This document shows positions 52,396 to 60,766 of a stretch of DNA of 64,000 nucleotides, one piece after another. The notes under the pieces were generated by a model. It was not told the DNA's origin and ran no database searches. It was given only the letters and a program-made list of their open reading frames with translations. Location of the stretch: NCBI RefSeq assembly GCF_001692325.1, contig NZ_LXKN01000075.1:170349-234348 (forward strand), written 5' to 3'. The DNA is from Rhizobium sp. AC27/96 (lineage in GTDB: Bacteria > Pseudomonadota > Alphaproteobacteria > Rhizobiales > Rhizobiaceae). How positions within the stretch are numbered: position 1 is the first letter of the stretch; each line of letters starts with the position of its first letter. Position numbers and translations under genes: made by a program.

Positions 52396-53742
52396 ATGAC
52401 CGAACAGAAGCAATTGAAGCTTGGGGCCTTCATGCGTCCCGTCAGCCTGCACACCGGCGCATGGCGCTACCCCGGCTCCTATCCGGACGCCAATTTCAAT
52501 TTCCAGCACATCAAGAGCTTCGCGCAGGAGCTCGAAAAGGCGAAATTCGACGCCTTCTTCATGGCCGACCATCTGGCCGTTCTCAATATGCCGATCGAGG
52601 CGCTGAAGCGCAGCCACACGGTGACGTCCTTCGAGCCTTTTACCCTGCTGTCTGCGCTCGCCGCCGTCACCGACAGGATCGGCCTCGTCGCCACCGCATC
52701 GACCACCTTCGACCAGCCCTATCACATCGCCCGCCGCTTTGCCTCGCTCGACCATATCAGCGGCGGTCGCGCCGGCTGGAATATCGTCACCACATCCAAT
52801 CCCGACGCGGCCCTCAATTTCGGCCTCGAGGAACATGTCGAACATGGCGAGCGCTATCATCGCGCCCGCGAATTTTATGACGTCGTTACCGGCCTCTGGG
52901 ATAGCTTCGCCGACGACGCCTTCATCCGTAACGCCGAGACCGGCATCTTCTTCGACCCGGAAAAGATGCATGTGCTTGCCCACAAGGGCGAGGAACTGAG
53001 CGTTCGCGGCCCGCTCAACATTGCCCGCTCGCCGCAGGGCTGGCCTGTCATCGTGCAAGCCGGACAATCCGACGTCGGCCGCCAGCTCGCCGCCGAGACG
53101 GCGGAAGCCGTCTTCGCCGCCCCAAGCAATCTCGCTAATGGCAAGTCGATCTTTGCTGACATCAAGGGACGGATGAAACAGATCGGCCGCAACCCGGATC
53201 ACCTGAAGATCCTGCCGGCCGCCTTCATCGTCGTCGGCGACACCGTCGAGGAAGCAAAGGCCAAGCGCGCCAAGCTCGACAGCCTCGTTCACTACGACAG
53301 CGCCATCGCGTCGCTCTCGATCGCACTTGGTCACGATGCGTCAAACTTCGACCCGGATGGACCATTGCCGGAAACGCCGGAAACCAATGCCAGCAAAAGC
53401 GGGCGCGAACGCGTCATCGCGCTTGCCGAGGCGGAGAAGCTGACCGTTCGCCAGCTTGCCCAGCGTCTCGGCGGCTATGCCGGCCTTGCCTTCGTCGGCA
53501 CGCCGCAGACGATCGCCGACGAGATGGAGCAATGGCTGCATGAGGAAGGTTCGGACGGCTTCAACGTCGTCTTCCCCTTCCTGCCGCAGGGCCTGCTTGA
53601 CGTCACCACCCGCGTCGTTCCAGAGCTGCAGCGCCGCGGCATTTTCCGCCGCGAATACGAAGGCACGACACTGCGCGAACATCTGGGCCTGCCGCGGCCG
53701 GACAACCGCTTCTTCAAGGCAATACCTGCGGCAGCGCAGTAA
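52396..53742 (+). CDS. LLM-class flavin-dependent monooxygenase (NtaA/SnaA/DszA type)
   Basis: The 448-residue FMNH2-dependent monooxygenase of the bacterial luciferase superfamily shows MADHLAVL near residue 56, the TASTTFDQPYHIARRFASLDHISGGRAGWN stretch (in part, HISGGRAGWN) and IVQAGQSDVGRQLAAE, all typical of this branch. Relatives attack nitrilotriacetate, sulfonated or dibenzothiophene substrates and N-/S-containing xenobiotics. A flavin reductase is needed in trans; none is adjacent. GAGAGAG precedes the ATG. The following CMD-like gene (11-base gap) is probably co-transcribed. Confidence 0.92.
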   Translation: MTEQKQLKLGAFMRPVSLHTGAWRYPGSYPDANFNFQHIKSFAQELEKAKFDAFFMADHLAVLNMPIEALKRSHTVTSFEPFTLLSALAAVTDRIGLVATASTTFDQPYHIARRFASLDHISGGRAGWNIVTTSNPDAALNFGLEEHVEHGERYHRAREFYDVVTGLWDSFADDAFIRNAETGIFFDPEKMHVLAHKGEELSVRGPLNIARSPQGWPVIVQAGQSDVGRQLAAETAEAVFAAPSNLANGKSIFADIKGRMKQIGRNPDHLKILPAAFIVVGDTVEEAKAKRAKLDSLVHYDSAIASLSIALGHDASNFDPDGPLPETPETNASKSGRERVIALAEAEKLTVRQLAQRLGGYAGLAFVGTPQTIADEMEQWLHEEGSDGFNVVFPFLPQGLLDVTTRVVPELQRRGIFRREYEGTTLREHLGLPRPDNRFFKAIPAAAQ

Positions 53743-53753
53743 GAGAGACAGAC

Positions 53754-54296
53754 ATGAGCCATATTACGCCGATCGATTACGAGACCGCCTCCGACGCGGT
53801 GCGTGCCGAGCATGACCGCGAGGTCGAATTGCGTGGCCGCATGACGAACATGAAGCGGACGCTACTGCATTCGCCGGTGGCGCATCGCATCTATGCCGAA
53901 TGGTTCCCGCTGCGCGAGGAGCTGCGCCCGGCGCTGGACGACCGCGCCGTCTGGCTGCTCTGCCAAACCATTGCAACGGAATGCCGCTCGATCATCCCCG
54001 TCGGCTTTTTTCGCCGTGCGCTGATCAATGCCGGCCTGACGCCCGAGACGATCGTGCCGAGCGAAGACGAAGCGCTGCTGATCGAGTTCGGCAAGGCCAT
54101 CGCCAGGGATTCCAACGCCATTCCCGAAGGCCTATGGGAACGGCTGAAGGCACGTTATGACGAGTCCACGCTCGTCAACCTCGTCGCCTTCGCCGGCATC
54201 ATGATCGCCACCGCGATCTACACCAATGCCGTGAAGGTGGATATCGATCCCGAGCTTGGGCCTTATCTTGAGGGATTTGAGCTGCCGGAACGGTGA
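53754..54296 (+). CDS. Carboxymuconolactone decarboxylase-like / peroxidase-related protein
   Basis: The 180-residue all-helical protein resembles CMD-family proteins often found beside LLM monooxygenases. It lacks the AhpD CxxC pair; only one cysteine-containing helix (LLCQTIATECRS) is visible. It is co-directional with the monooxygenase gene, 11 bases downstream. A role in handling peroxide or an oxidised product is plausible but unproven. Confidence 0.75.
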   Translation: MSHITPIDYETASDAVRAEHDREVELRGRMTNMKRTLLHSPVAHRIYAEWFPLREELRPALDDRAVWLLCQTIATECRSIIPVGFFRRALINAGLTPETIVPSEDEALLIEFGKAIARDSNAIPEGLWERLKARYDESTLVNLVAFAGIMIATAIYTNAVKVDIDPELGPYLEGFELPER

Positions 54297-54438
54297 GATC
54301 CCATCTCGCCCCTGGCGGGCGAGAAAGCAATTTCATTGGTTTAGGAATTGCGACACAGGACGCTCTACATGCTCGAAGCCTTGCGCAATTACTAAGCCAT
54401 TGAAATTGCAAGAGAGGGGGACTGCTTCTAGCTCATTC

Positions 54439-54543
54439 TAGAGCATTTCCACCTTTCTTCGAATCGCGAAAACGCCCTATCTTTTTGTTTCTTGACGCAT
54501 TCCGGACGGAAAACCGCTACGCACTTTTCCTGGAAGTGCTCTA
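54439..54543. repeat. Rhizobial dispersed intergenic repeat (AGAGCATTTCC type)
   Basis: About 105 bases are bounded by AGAGCATTTCCA and TGGAAGTGCTCT, inverted copies with one mismatch. The interior GAATCGCGAAAACGCCCTAT and GACGCATTCCGGACGGAAAA segments are familiar from repeats scattered through Rhizobium/Agrobacterium genomes. Confidence 0.7.
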
Positions 54544-54592
54544 ATTCTGGCAAGCAAGTGCGCCCCTACCTGCCCCCGCCCTTGCAAAATCT

Positions 54593-54618
54593 AGCACTTA
54601 GCCTTCCGGCTAAATGCT
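54593..54618 (+). terminator. Possible terminator hairpin after the repeat
   Basis: AGCACTTAGCC/GGCTAAATGCT (one mismatch, 4-base loop) is followed by GATTTTGCTTT. It could end transcription of the LLM/CMD unit, though it lies about 300 bases past the stop. Confidence 0.4.
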
Positions 54619-54661
54619 GATTTTGCTTTCCCGCCCGCAAGGGGCGGGATAAAAACAAACC

Positions 54662-55090
54662 TCACCCCGAAATCACCGTCTCGAACTTCGGATTGCCGCG
54701 GATCGTATTGCTCACGGTGCAGATTTCGTCTTCAGCGGCATGCGCGATCGCGTTACGGATCTCGTCGCCGAAATCGCCCTTGATGGTGAAGGCGATGTTG
54801 AACTTTTCGACGCGGGAAAGTCCTTCAGTTGCCTTTTCGCCCGTGACAACGGCGGTGACTTCCGTGAGCTTGTCCAGCACGCCGAGGCTGCTTGCCGCCA
54901 TGCGGGCGCTCAGCACCAGGCAGGCCGACAGCGACGAATAAAGCAGGTCGAGCGGGTTGAATCCCGGCTGCGACGGCGAGGTGACGATGTCGATCTCCCC
55001 GCCGGTCACCGACGTCACATGCGGAAGGCCGGTGCGGCCAACAGTCGCCGTAGCACCTGTCTGTCTTGTCTTCACTTTCAGTTCGGCCAT
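54662..55090 (-). CDS. OsmC-family protein
   Basis: The 142-residue OsmC/Ohr-fold thiol peroxidase-like protein has the two redox cysteines in LSACLVLSARM (about residue 57) and EDEICTVSNT (about 122). The PSQPGFNPLDLLYSSL segment precedes the first cysteine as in OsmC rather than Ohr. It would reduce organic hydroperoxides in the cytosol. AAGGGATT precedes the ATG. It is a single-gene unit divergent from the glycerate kinase gene. Confidence 0.88.
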   Translation of the reverse strand: MAELKVKTRQTGATATVGRTGLPHVTSVTGGEIDIVTSPSQPGFNPLDLLYSSLSACLVLSARMAASSLGVLDKLTEVTAVVTGEKATEGLSRVEKFNIAFTIKGDFGDEIRNAIAHAAEDEICTVSNTIRGNPKFETVISG

Positions 55091-55241
55091 TTCGAAAATC
55101 CCTTAAATAAAACAGTGAAACTCTCCCCACCAACATAGGGATTCACATCATCGGACACAATTGCCGATCCCGCCCCTTGCGTCTTCGCGCGAGTTAAGCC
55201 ACCAAATCGTTACAAGCTCATCGCACGACAGGCAGTTCGAC

Positions 55242-56507
55242 ATGACCGTTTCCGATCCCCGCGCATTCCTGACTTCGCTGTTTAACGCCGCCGTTCGCGC
55301 GGCCGATCCGCTGACCGGCATTCGCGCGCATCTGCCGGCCAAACCGAAGGGACGGACTATCGTCATCGGCGCCGGCAAGGGTTCGGCCCAGATGGCAGCG
55401 GCTTTGGAGCAGTGCTGGGAGGGTCCGCTGGAAGGGCTTGTCGTGACGCGCTATGGCTTTTCGGCGCCCTGCCGCCAGATCGAAATCATTGAGGCCGCCC
55501 ATCCCGTGCCCGACGAGGCGGGGCTTGTCGCCTCCGGCCGGCTGCTGAAGCTTGTCGAGGGCCTGACAGAGGACGATCTGGTGATCGCCCTGATTTCCGG
55601 CGGCGGCTCGGCGCTGCTACCCTCACCCGCAGGTGCATTGACGCTCGCCGACGAGATCGCCGTCAACAAGGCGCTGCTCGCCTCCGGCGCGCCGATTTCG
55701 GCAATGAACGTCATCCGTAAGCATCTTTCGACCATCAAGGGCGGGCGCCTCGCCGCCGCCGCTCATCCGGCCAAGGTGGTCTCGCTTGTTGTCTCCGATA
55801 TTCCCGGCGACGATCCGGCGCTGGTCGCTTCCGGCCCCACGGTGCCGGGTGCCGGCACGCGTGCCGAGGCACTGGACCTGATCCGCCTCTATCGGATCGA
55901 ACTCCCGGCCGCCGTTCTCGCCCATATCGAAAAGCAGGATGCTGACGCGCCCCGCCCCGACGATCCGCGCTTTGCCGGCAATGAAGTCCACCTCATTGCC
56001 TCAGCCGGTGTTTCCCTGGAGGCGGCCGCCGAAGTGGCCCGCGCCGCCGGCATCGAAGCCGCCATTCTCTCGGACGCCATAGAAGGTGAAGCCCGTGAAG
56101 CCGCTCACACCCATGCCGCCATCGCTCGCGAAGTGCTTCATCGCAACCGTCCCTTCGCCAAGCCGGTCGTCCTGCTGTCAGGCGGTGAAACGACGGTGAC
56201 GCTGAGGGGTAAAGGCAAGGGCGGCCGGAATTCGGAATTCCTGCTGTCGCTGGCCATCGACATAGACGGCCATGACGGCATTCATGCCATGGCGGCGGAT
56301 ACGGACGGCATCGACGGCAGCGAGGACAATGCCGGCGCTTTCGCCGATGCCGGCACCGTGGCGCGGCTGCGCAAGGCTGGAATGATCCCCGCCGAAATGC
56401 TCGCGAATAACGACGCCTGGACGGCCTTCAACGCCATCGGCGATCTCTTCGTGCCCGGTCCAACCGGAACGAATGTCAATGACCTCCGCGCCATCCTGAT
56501 CCTCTAA
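55242..56507 (+). CDS. ttuD: Glycerate 2-kinase (GckA/TtuD, DUF4147-MOFRL)
   Basis: The 421-residue enzyme phosphorylates D-glycerate to 2-phosphoglycerate. It was long annotated as hydroxypyruvate reductase. The N-terminal domain has GAGKGSAQMA (about residues 44-53) and ISGGGSALL. The C-terminal MOFRL domain has LSGGETTVTLRGKGKGGRNSE and ADTDGIDGSEDNAGA. The ATG at 55242 gives the family length; an earlier in-frame ATG at 55161 would extend it without similarity. It stands alone here, though a link to tartronate-semialdehyde-type metabolism elsewhere is possible. Confidence 0.92.
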   Translation: MTVSDPRAFLTSLFNAAVRAADPLTGIRAHLPAKPKGRTIVIGAGKGSAQMAAALEQCWEGPLEGLVVTRYGFSAPCRQIEIIEAAHPVPDEAGLVASGRLLKLVEGLTEDDLVIALISGGGSALLPSPAGALTLADEIAVNKALLASGAPISAMNVIRKHLSTIKGGRLAAAAHPAKVVSLVVSDIPGDDPALVASGPTVPGAGTRAEALDLIRLYRIELPAAVLAHIEKQDADAPRPDDPRFAGNEVHLIASAGVSLEAAAEVARAAGIEAAILSDAIEGEAREAAHTHAAIAREVLHRNRPFAKPVVLLSGGETTVTLRGKGKGGRNSEFLLSLAIDIDGHDGIHAMAADTDGIDGSEDNAGAFADAGTVARLRKAGMIPAEMLANNDAWTAFNAIGDLFVPGPTGTNVNDLRAILIL

Positions 56508-56678
56508 ACGCTAGATGTGAGCCCCGGGAGCGTAATATTCATTGGTGCAGGCGGCAATCGCGCAGAGATGTTTCGATTGGTGTCCGTTTTGCGATTGCGG
56601 CCATGGCCAAATTGTCGCGCCATAGTCACAGTCTCGCGCTAGCAAAAGGAGCCCCCCAACTAGCCAGAGCGCCCCGCT

Positions 56679-58277
56679 ATGAAAACATCGGACAGCGATA
56701 AGAACTTTGATATCAGCCGCCGCAGGCTCCTTGCCGCCGCCGGCATTGGCACCGGTGTGCTGTTGACATCCTCGTTTTCCAATGCCGAAGGGAATGCGCC
56801 GGTATCGACTGCCGCTGGTTCGATGAACCCAGTGGCAACGCCGCCGGTGGCGGGGCTCCATCTTCAGTTCGGCGCAGATGCTTCGGCCGAAATGGTCGTG
56901 TCCTGGCACACGCTGCAGCCGGTCAAGCAACCGCGCGTGCTCATCGGCCGGCCGGACGGCAAGCTGGAACAGACGGTGGGTGCTGACGAAGTGAGCTATG
57001 TCGACGCCAAGTCCAACCAAACCGTCTATGCCTATCATGCCAAGGTCGGCGGCCTCGATGCAGATTCCGCCTATCTCTACGCGGCGCTACACGATGGCGC
57101 CGAGGCGCAATTCGGCACGTTCCGCACTTCTCCCCGCGGGCGGCATGCCCTCCGCTTTACCAGCTTCGGCGACCAAGGTACGCCGACACTCGGAAGGGTG
57201 TTTGATCCACCGGCCGGTGTGACGCTGCCGGGCACAACCTATATCAACGACAATCTCGGCTCACCCGCCGCTGGCGACACCACGCTAGGCGTCGAGCGGC
57301 TGCGTCCGCTCTTTCATCTCTTCAACGGCGACTTGTGCTACGCCAATCTGGCCCACGACCGCGTGCGCACATGGTGGGATTTTTGGAACAACAACAGCCG
57401 CAGCGCCCGCAACCGTCCCTGGATGCCATCCCCGGGCAATCACGAGAACGAGCTTGGAAACGGCCCCATCGGCTACAAGGCTTATCAGACCTATTTCTCC
57501 TTGCCTGCCGCCGATGGCCAGACCGAGGTGACACATGGCCTTTGGTACAGCTTCACCGCCGGCTCGGTGCGAGTGATTGCCATCGCCAATGACGATGTGG
57601 TCTATCAGGATGGCGGCGATTCCTATGTGCGCGGCTATTCCAACGGTGCCCAGAAAGCATGGCTCGAAAAGGAGCTGGCCGCCGCCCGCGAGGACAAGGC
57701 AATTGATTGGCTCGTGGTGTGTATGCACCAGGTCGCTATTTCCACTGCTGACAAGTTCAACGGAGCCGATCTTGGTATCCGCCAGGAATGGCTACCGCTC
57801 TTCGACAAATACGCCGTCGACCTGGTGGTGTGCGGCCATGAGCACCATTACGAACGCTCCCACCCTATCCGCGGTCAGCAGAACAATGCCACGCTGACGC
57901 CAATCCCGGTTGGAACTGCCACCGACGTGATCGATACGACCAAGGGCACGGTGCATATGGTGATCGGTGGCGGCGGCACTTCGGTGCCATCCAACGAGCT
58001 CTTTTTCAATCCGCCATGCTGTCGCGTCATCATGCGTGTGGGCGATCTAAATCCTGACACCCACAAGCGTCCGCCGGTCTATGCCGTGGAAGAAGCGCCT
58101 TGGTCAGCCGTGCGCAACGCCGCCCATGCTTATGGCTTTGCCGCTTTCGACCTCGACCCCGGTGCGCATCCGGGTGACTTCACGACCATCACCGTGACAT
58201 ATTACGACGTGGTCGGCCCCGATGGTCAGATCGCACCGTTCGAAAGCTTCGCTCTGCGACGTCCACGGCGAGACTAG
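56679..58277 (+). CDS. Tat-exported purple acid phosphatase-like metallophosphoesterase
   Basis: The 532-residue protein has a twin-arginine signal (SRRRLLAAAG, residues 13-22), then a fibronectin-like purple-acid-phosphatase N-domain (about 60-145) and a metallophosphatase domain. Metal motifs are present in order: SFGDQGT, FNGDLCYAN, PGNHENE, CMHQVA and CGHEHHYERSHP. It would dephosphorylate organic phosphates in the periplasm with a dinuclear Fe/metal centre. The ribosome site is weak; AGGAG lies about 30 bases upstream. No Pho box was recognised in the 171-base upstream gap, which otherwise appears empty. Confidence 0.9.
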   Translation: MKTSDSDKNFDISRRRLLAAAGIGTGVLLTSSFSNAEGNAPVSTAAGSMNPVATPPVAGLHLQFGADASAEMVVSWHTLQPVKQPRVLIGRPDGKLEQTVGADEVSYVDAKSNQTVYAYHAKVGGLDADSAYLYAALHDGAEAQFGTFRTSPRGRHALRFTSFGDQGTPTLGRVFDPPAGVTLPGTTYINDNLGSPAAGDTTLGVERLRPLFHLFNGDLCYANLAHDRVRTWWDFWNNNSRSARNRPWMPSPGNHENELGNGPIGYKAYQTYFSLPAADGQTEVTHGLWYSFTAGSVRVIAIANDDVVYQDGGDSYVRGYSNGAQKAWLEKELAAAREDKAIDWLVVCMHQVAISTADKFNGADLGIRQEWLPLFDKYAVDLVVCGHEHHYERSHPIRGQQNNATLTPIPVGTATDVIDTTKGTVHMVIGGGGTSVPSNELFFNPPCCRVIMRVGDLNPDTHKRPPVYAVEEAPWSAVRNAAHAYGFAAFDLDPGAHPGDFTTITVTYYDVVGPDGQIAPFESFALRRPRRD

Positions 58278-58293
58278 CTCGGGCCGCCAGATA

Positions 58294-58476
58294 TCAGATG
58301 CCGGCGTTGCAATCGTCGCAGCGCCCGTAGGCGGCTGCCATTGACGCCCAGCGCAGGAAGTGGCGGCTGCAATGCATGCACTCGATTTCGATGACATGCG
58401 TCGTTTCCGCAATGACGTATGGCTTAGCCTTAGTCTTGCGCTCGTTCTTCCACTGTTCAAGCTTCGTGACGGCCAT
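58294..58476 (-). CDS. Small CxxC/CxxC zinc-ribbon-like protein
   Basis: The 60-residue protein has two CxxC pairs (CMHC and CDDC, about 17 residues apart) typical of a structural zinc ribbon, and a basic N-terminal half. GGAGGGT lies just before tandem ATG codons at 58479 and 58476; the second has better spacing. It is flanked by the convergent phosphatase gene and the divergent gamma-glutamyltranspeptidase gene. Function unknown; possibly nucleic-acid or protein binding. Confidence 0.6.
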   Translation of the reverse strand: MAVTKLEQWKNERKTKAKPYVIAETTHVIEIECMHCSRHFLRWASMAAAYGRCDDCNAGI

Positions 58477-58667
58477 CATACCCTCCACGCAATACTCTCA
58501 CCTCAACAAGGGCCCACCTAAAGTAGGCTTAACTAATGAAAGAAATATTGCAAGTGCGAAGCGACCGTTGAAAAAATCACAACTGCGGGCATCGTCAATT
58601 TCACGCTGTACACCATGTCAATGATGGGTTCATTTATCCTGATAGGACAATGGGAGGCACCATCATC

Positions 58668-60410
58668 ATGCGCCAATTCCGCCAGCGGGCGATATCCTCG
58701 GCAACCCTGATCAGCTTCGCGCTCTTTTCCGTCACCGCCTGGGCCGCCGCTCCTCCACCGGTGGAGGCCGAACATGGCATGGTGGTCACCGCACAGCATC
58801 TGGCAACCGATGTCGGCGTCGAAGTACTGAAGAATGGCGGCAATGCCGTCGATGCCGCGGTGGCGGTCGGCTACGCGCTGGCCGTTGTCTATCCGACAGC
58901 CGGCAATATCGGCGGCGGCGGCTTCATGACCATCCGCATGCGCGATGGCAAGACGACCTTCCTGGATTTTCGCGAGCGCGCCCCGCTCGCAGCCACCAAA
59001 GGCATGTATCTCGATGACAAGGGCAATGTCGTCAAAGGCGCCAGCACCGATGGCTATCTCGCCGTCGGCGTGCCGGGCTCGGTCATGGGTTTCGAAACCG
59101 CCCGCGAGAAATACGGTACCAAGTCACGCCAGGACTTGATGGCACCCGCCATTCGCTACGCCAAGGAAGGCTTCACACTGGACCAGGCTGATGCGGCCGA
59201 ACTCAACGAAGGCAAGAAGTGGCTCACGCGCGATCCTGCTACAGCAGCGATTTTCACCAAATCGGACGGTACACCCTTCGCTACTGGCGATAGGCTGGCG
59301 CAGCCGGATCTCGCCAATGCTCTTTCCGGCATTTCCGAACAGGGGCCTGATGGATTCTACAAGGGCCCGATCGCCAACGCCATCGTAAAGGCGAGCCAGG
59401 ACAAGGGTGGCGTTCTCGCAATTCCGGATTTCGAACAATATAGGGTTCGCGAACTCGATCCGGTGAAATGCAATTATCGCGGTTACGAGATCATTTCATC
59501 ACCGCCGCCCTCTTCCGGCGGCATCATCATCTGCGAAATCCTCAACGTACTTGAGGGATATCCGCTTTCCTACACCGGCTATGCTTCAGCCGACACGGTG
59601 CATTTCATGGCCGAGGCCATGCGCTACGCCTATGTCGACCGCAACTCGACACTCGGCGATCCCGATTTCGTCGACAATCCCGTCAGCAAGCTGCTGGACA
59701 AGGACTATGCCAAAAAGATCCGCGACAGCATCAATCCCTATAAGGCCGGCGTTTCCAAGGACCTGATGCCGAAAGGTCTCGGCGAAAGCCACGAGACGAC
59801 GCATTATTCGATCATCGACAATAACGGTAATGCCGTCGCCGTCACCTATACGTTGAACGGCTCCTTCGGCGCCGGCGTCGTCGCACCCGGCACCGGTATC
59901 CTGCTGAACAATGAGATGGACGACTTCACCTCCAAGCCTGGCGTGCCGAACCTTTACGGCCTGGTGCAAGGCGAAGCCAACGCCATCCAGCCAAAGAAGA
60001 CGCCGCTTTCCTCCATGAGCCCGACCATCATCGCCAAGGACGGCAAGCCTTTCATGGTGATTGGGAGCCCCGGCGGCTCCCGCATCATCACGATCACGCT
60101 GGAGGCGATCATCAATGTCATCGATTTCGGCATGAATATCCAGCAGGCAATCGACGCGCCGCGCATCCATCATCAATGGCTGCCGGATAGGATCTATACC
60201 GAGCCCTATGCGCTGTCGCCCGACACGATCAAACTGCTGACCGGCATGGGCTACAATGTCCAGGTCGGCGGTGATTGGCCGGTCTGGGGTCAGGCGGCCG
60301 GCATCCTTGTTGGCGGCAAGAGCCTCAGCGACATCGCCAAGGGCGGGGGCGCCCGGTACAACGGCGCCATGGACAGCCGCGCCGGCTCGGGGCTCGCCGA
60401 AGGCTATTGA
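58668..60410 (+). CDS. ggt: Gamma-glutamyltranspeptidase
   Basis: The 580-residue periplasmic enzyme cleaves gamma-glutamyl bonds of glutathione. It has a signal peptide (residues 1-26, ending SVTAWA/AA) and the large-subunit core with GGNAVDAAVAVGYALAVVYP and NIGGGGFM. The autocleavage site is HETTHYS, with Thr378 becoming the nucleophile of the small subunit; GSPGGSRIIT follows. GGAGG lies 12 bases before the ATG at 58668 and inside an alternative start at 58650. A strong terminator follows. Confidence 0.93.
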   Translation: MRQFRQRAISSATLISFALFSVTAWAAAPPPVEAEHGMVVTAQHLATDVGVEVLKNGGNAVDAAVAVGYALAVVYPTAGNIGGGGFMTIRMRDGKTTFLDFRERAPLAATKGMYLDDKGNVVKGASTDGYLAVGVPGSVMGFETAREKYGTKSRQDLMAPAIRYAKEGFTLDQADAAELNEGKKWLTRDPATAAIFTKSDGTPFATGDRLAQPDLANALSGISEQGPDGFYKGPIANAIVKASQDKGGVLAIPDFEQYRVRELDPVKCNYRGYEIISSPPPSSGGIIICEILNVLEGYPLSYTGYASADTVHFMAEAMRYAYVDRNSTLGDPDFVDNPVSKLLDKDYAKKIRDSINPYKAGVSKDLMPKGLGESHETTHYSIIDNNGNAVAVTYTLNGSFGAGVVAPGTGILLNNEMDDFTSKPGVPNLYGLVQGEANAIQPKKTPLSSMSPTIIAKDGKPFMVIGSPGGSRIITITLEAIINVIDFGMNIQQAIDAPRIHHQWLPDRIYTEPYALSPDTIKLLTGMGYNVQVGGDWPVWGQAAGILVGGKSLSDIAKGGGARYNGAMDSRAGSGLAEGY

Positions 60411-60444
60411 TCGCTTGGCACCGCCAAATCGACAATGACTGAAG

Positions 60445-60476
60445 CCGGCGCCGCCATCATTCGACGCCGGTTTTTT
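60445..60476 (+). terminator. Rho-independent terminator of ggt
   Basis: CCGGCG/CGCCGG stem followed directly by six T residues, 35 bases after the ggt stop. Confidence 0.85.
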
Positions 60477-60654
60477 CGAACGCAGAATGTGCCGAAGCGA
60501 GCACATAATCTTTCGCCGCAAAACCAACTGTGAGCGATCCGGCCCCAGATAGCCCTTCCTCGTTCATCTAATATTCATCTACTCCCATTTTGCCCCTTGA
60601 CTGCGTCATTTTTTCCATTTCGACCAATAAGATTTGCGATTTCTGATATGGAAA

Positions 60655-60670
60655 TCCCGCGAAAGCGGGA
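60655..60670. promoter_or_regulatory. GAAA-tetraloop hairpin in the MFS upstream region
   Basis: TCCCGC-GAAA-GCGGGA, a perfect 6-bp stem with a GNRA-type loop, lies about 97 bases upstream of the transporter start. It could be a leader structure, but no T-run follows. Confidence 0.35.
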
Positions 60671-60766
60671 GTATACAAACGGCCATTCGAACCGGCCTTC
60701 GCGCCGCGACCAGACTTGCGGTTCTGTCTTAGGACCCCTCCGCACCATCGAGAGCGATCCCCGACA

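Larger units (their letters stand above)
54297..54661. other. Intergenic region rich in palindromes
   Basis: No gene is supported in this 365-base gap. It contains TCGCCC/GGGCGA near 54306-54322, the large repeat at 54439-54543, the hairpin at 54593-54618 and TCCCGCCC/GGGCGGGA at 54629-54649. Confidence 0.7.
60411..60766. other. Gap between ggt and the MFS exporter gene
   Basis: It contains the ggt terminator and one GAAA-loop hairpin (both listed) and no gene that I can support. Confidence 0.65.
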
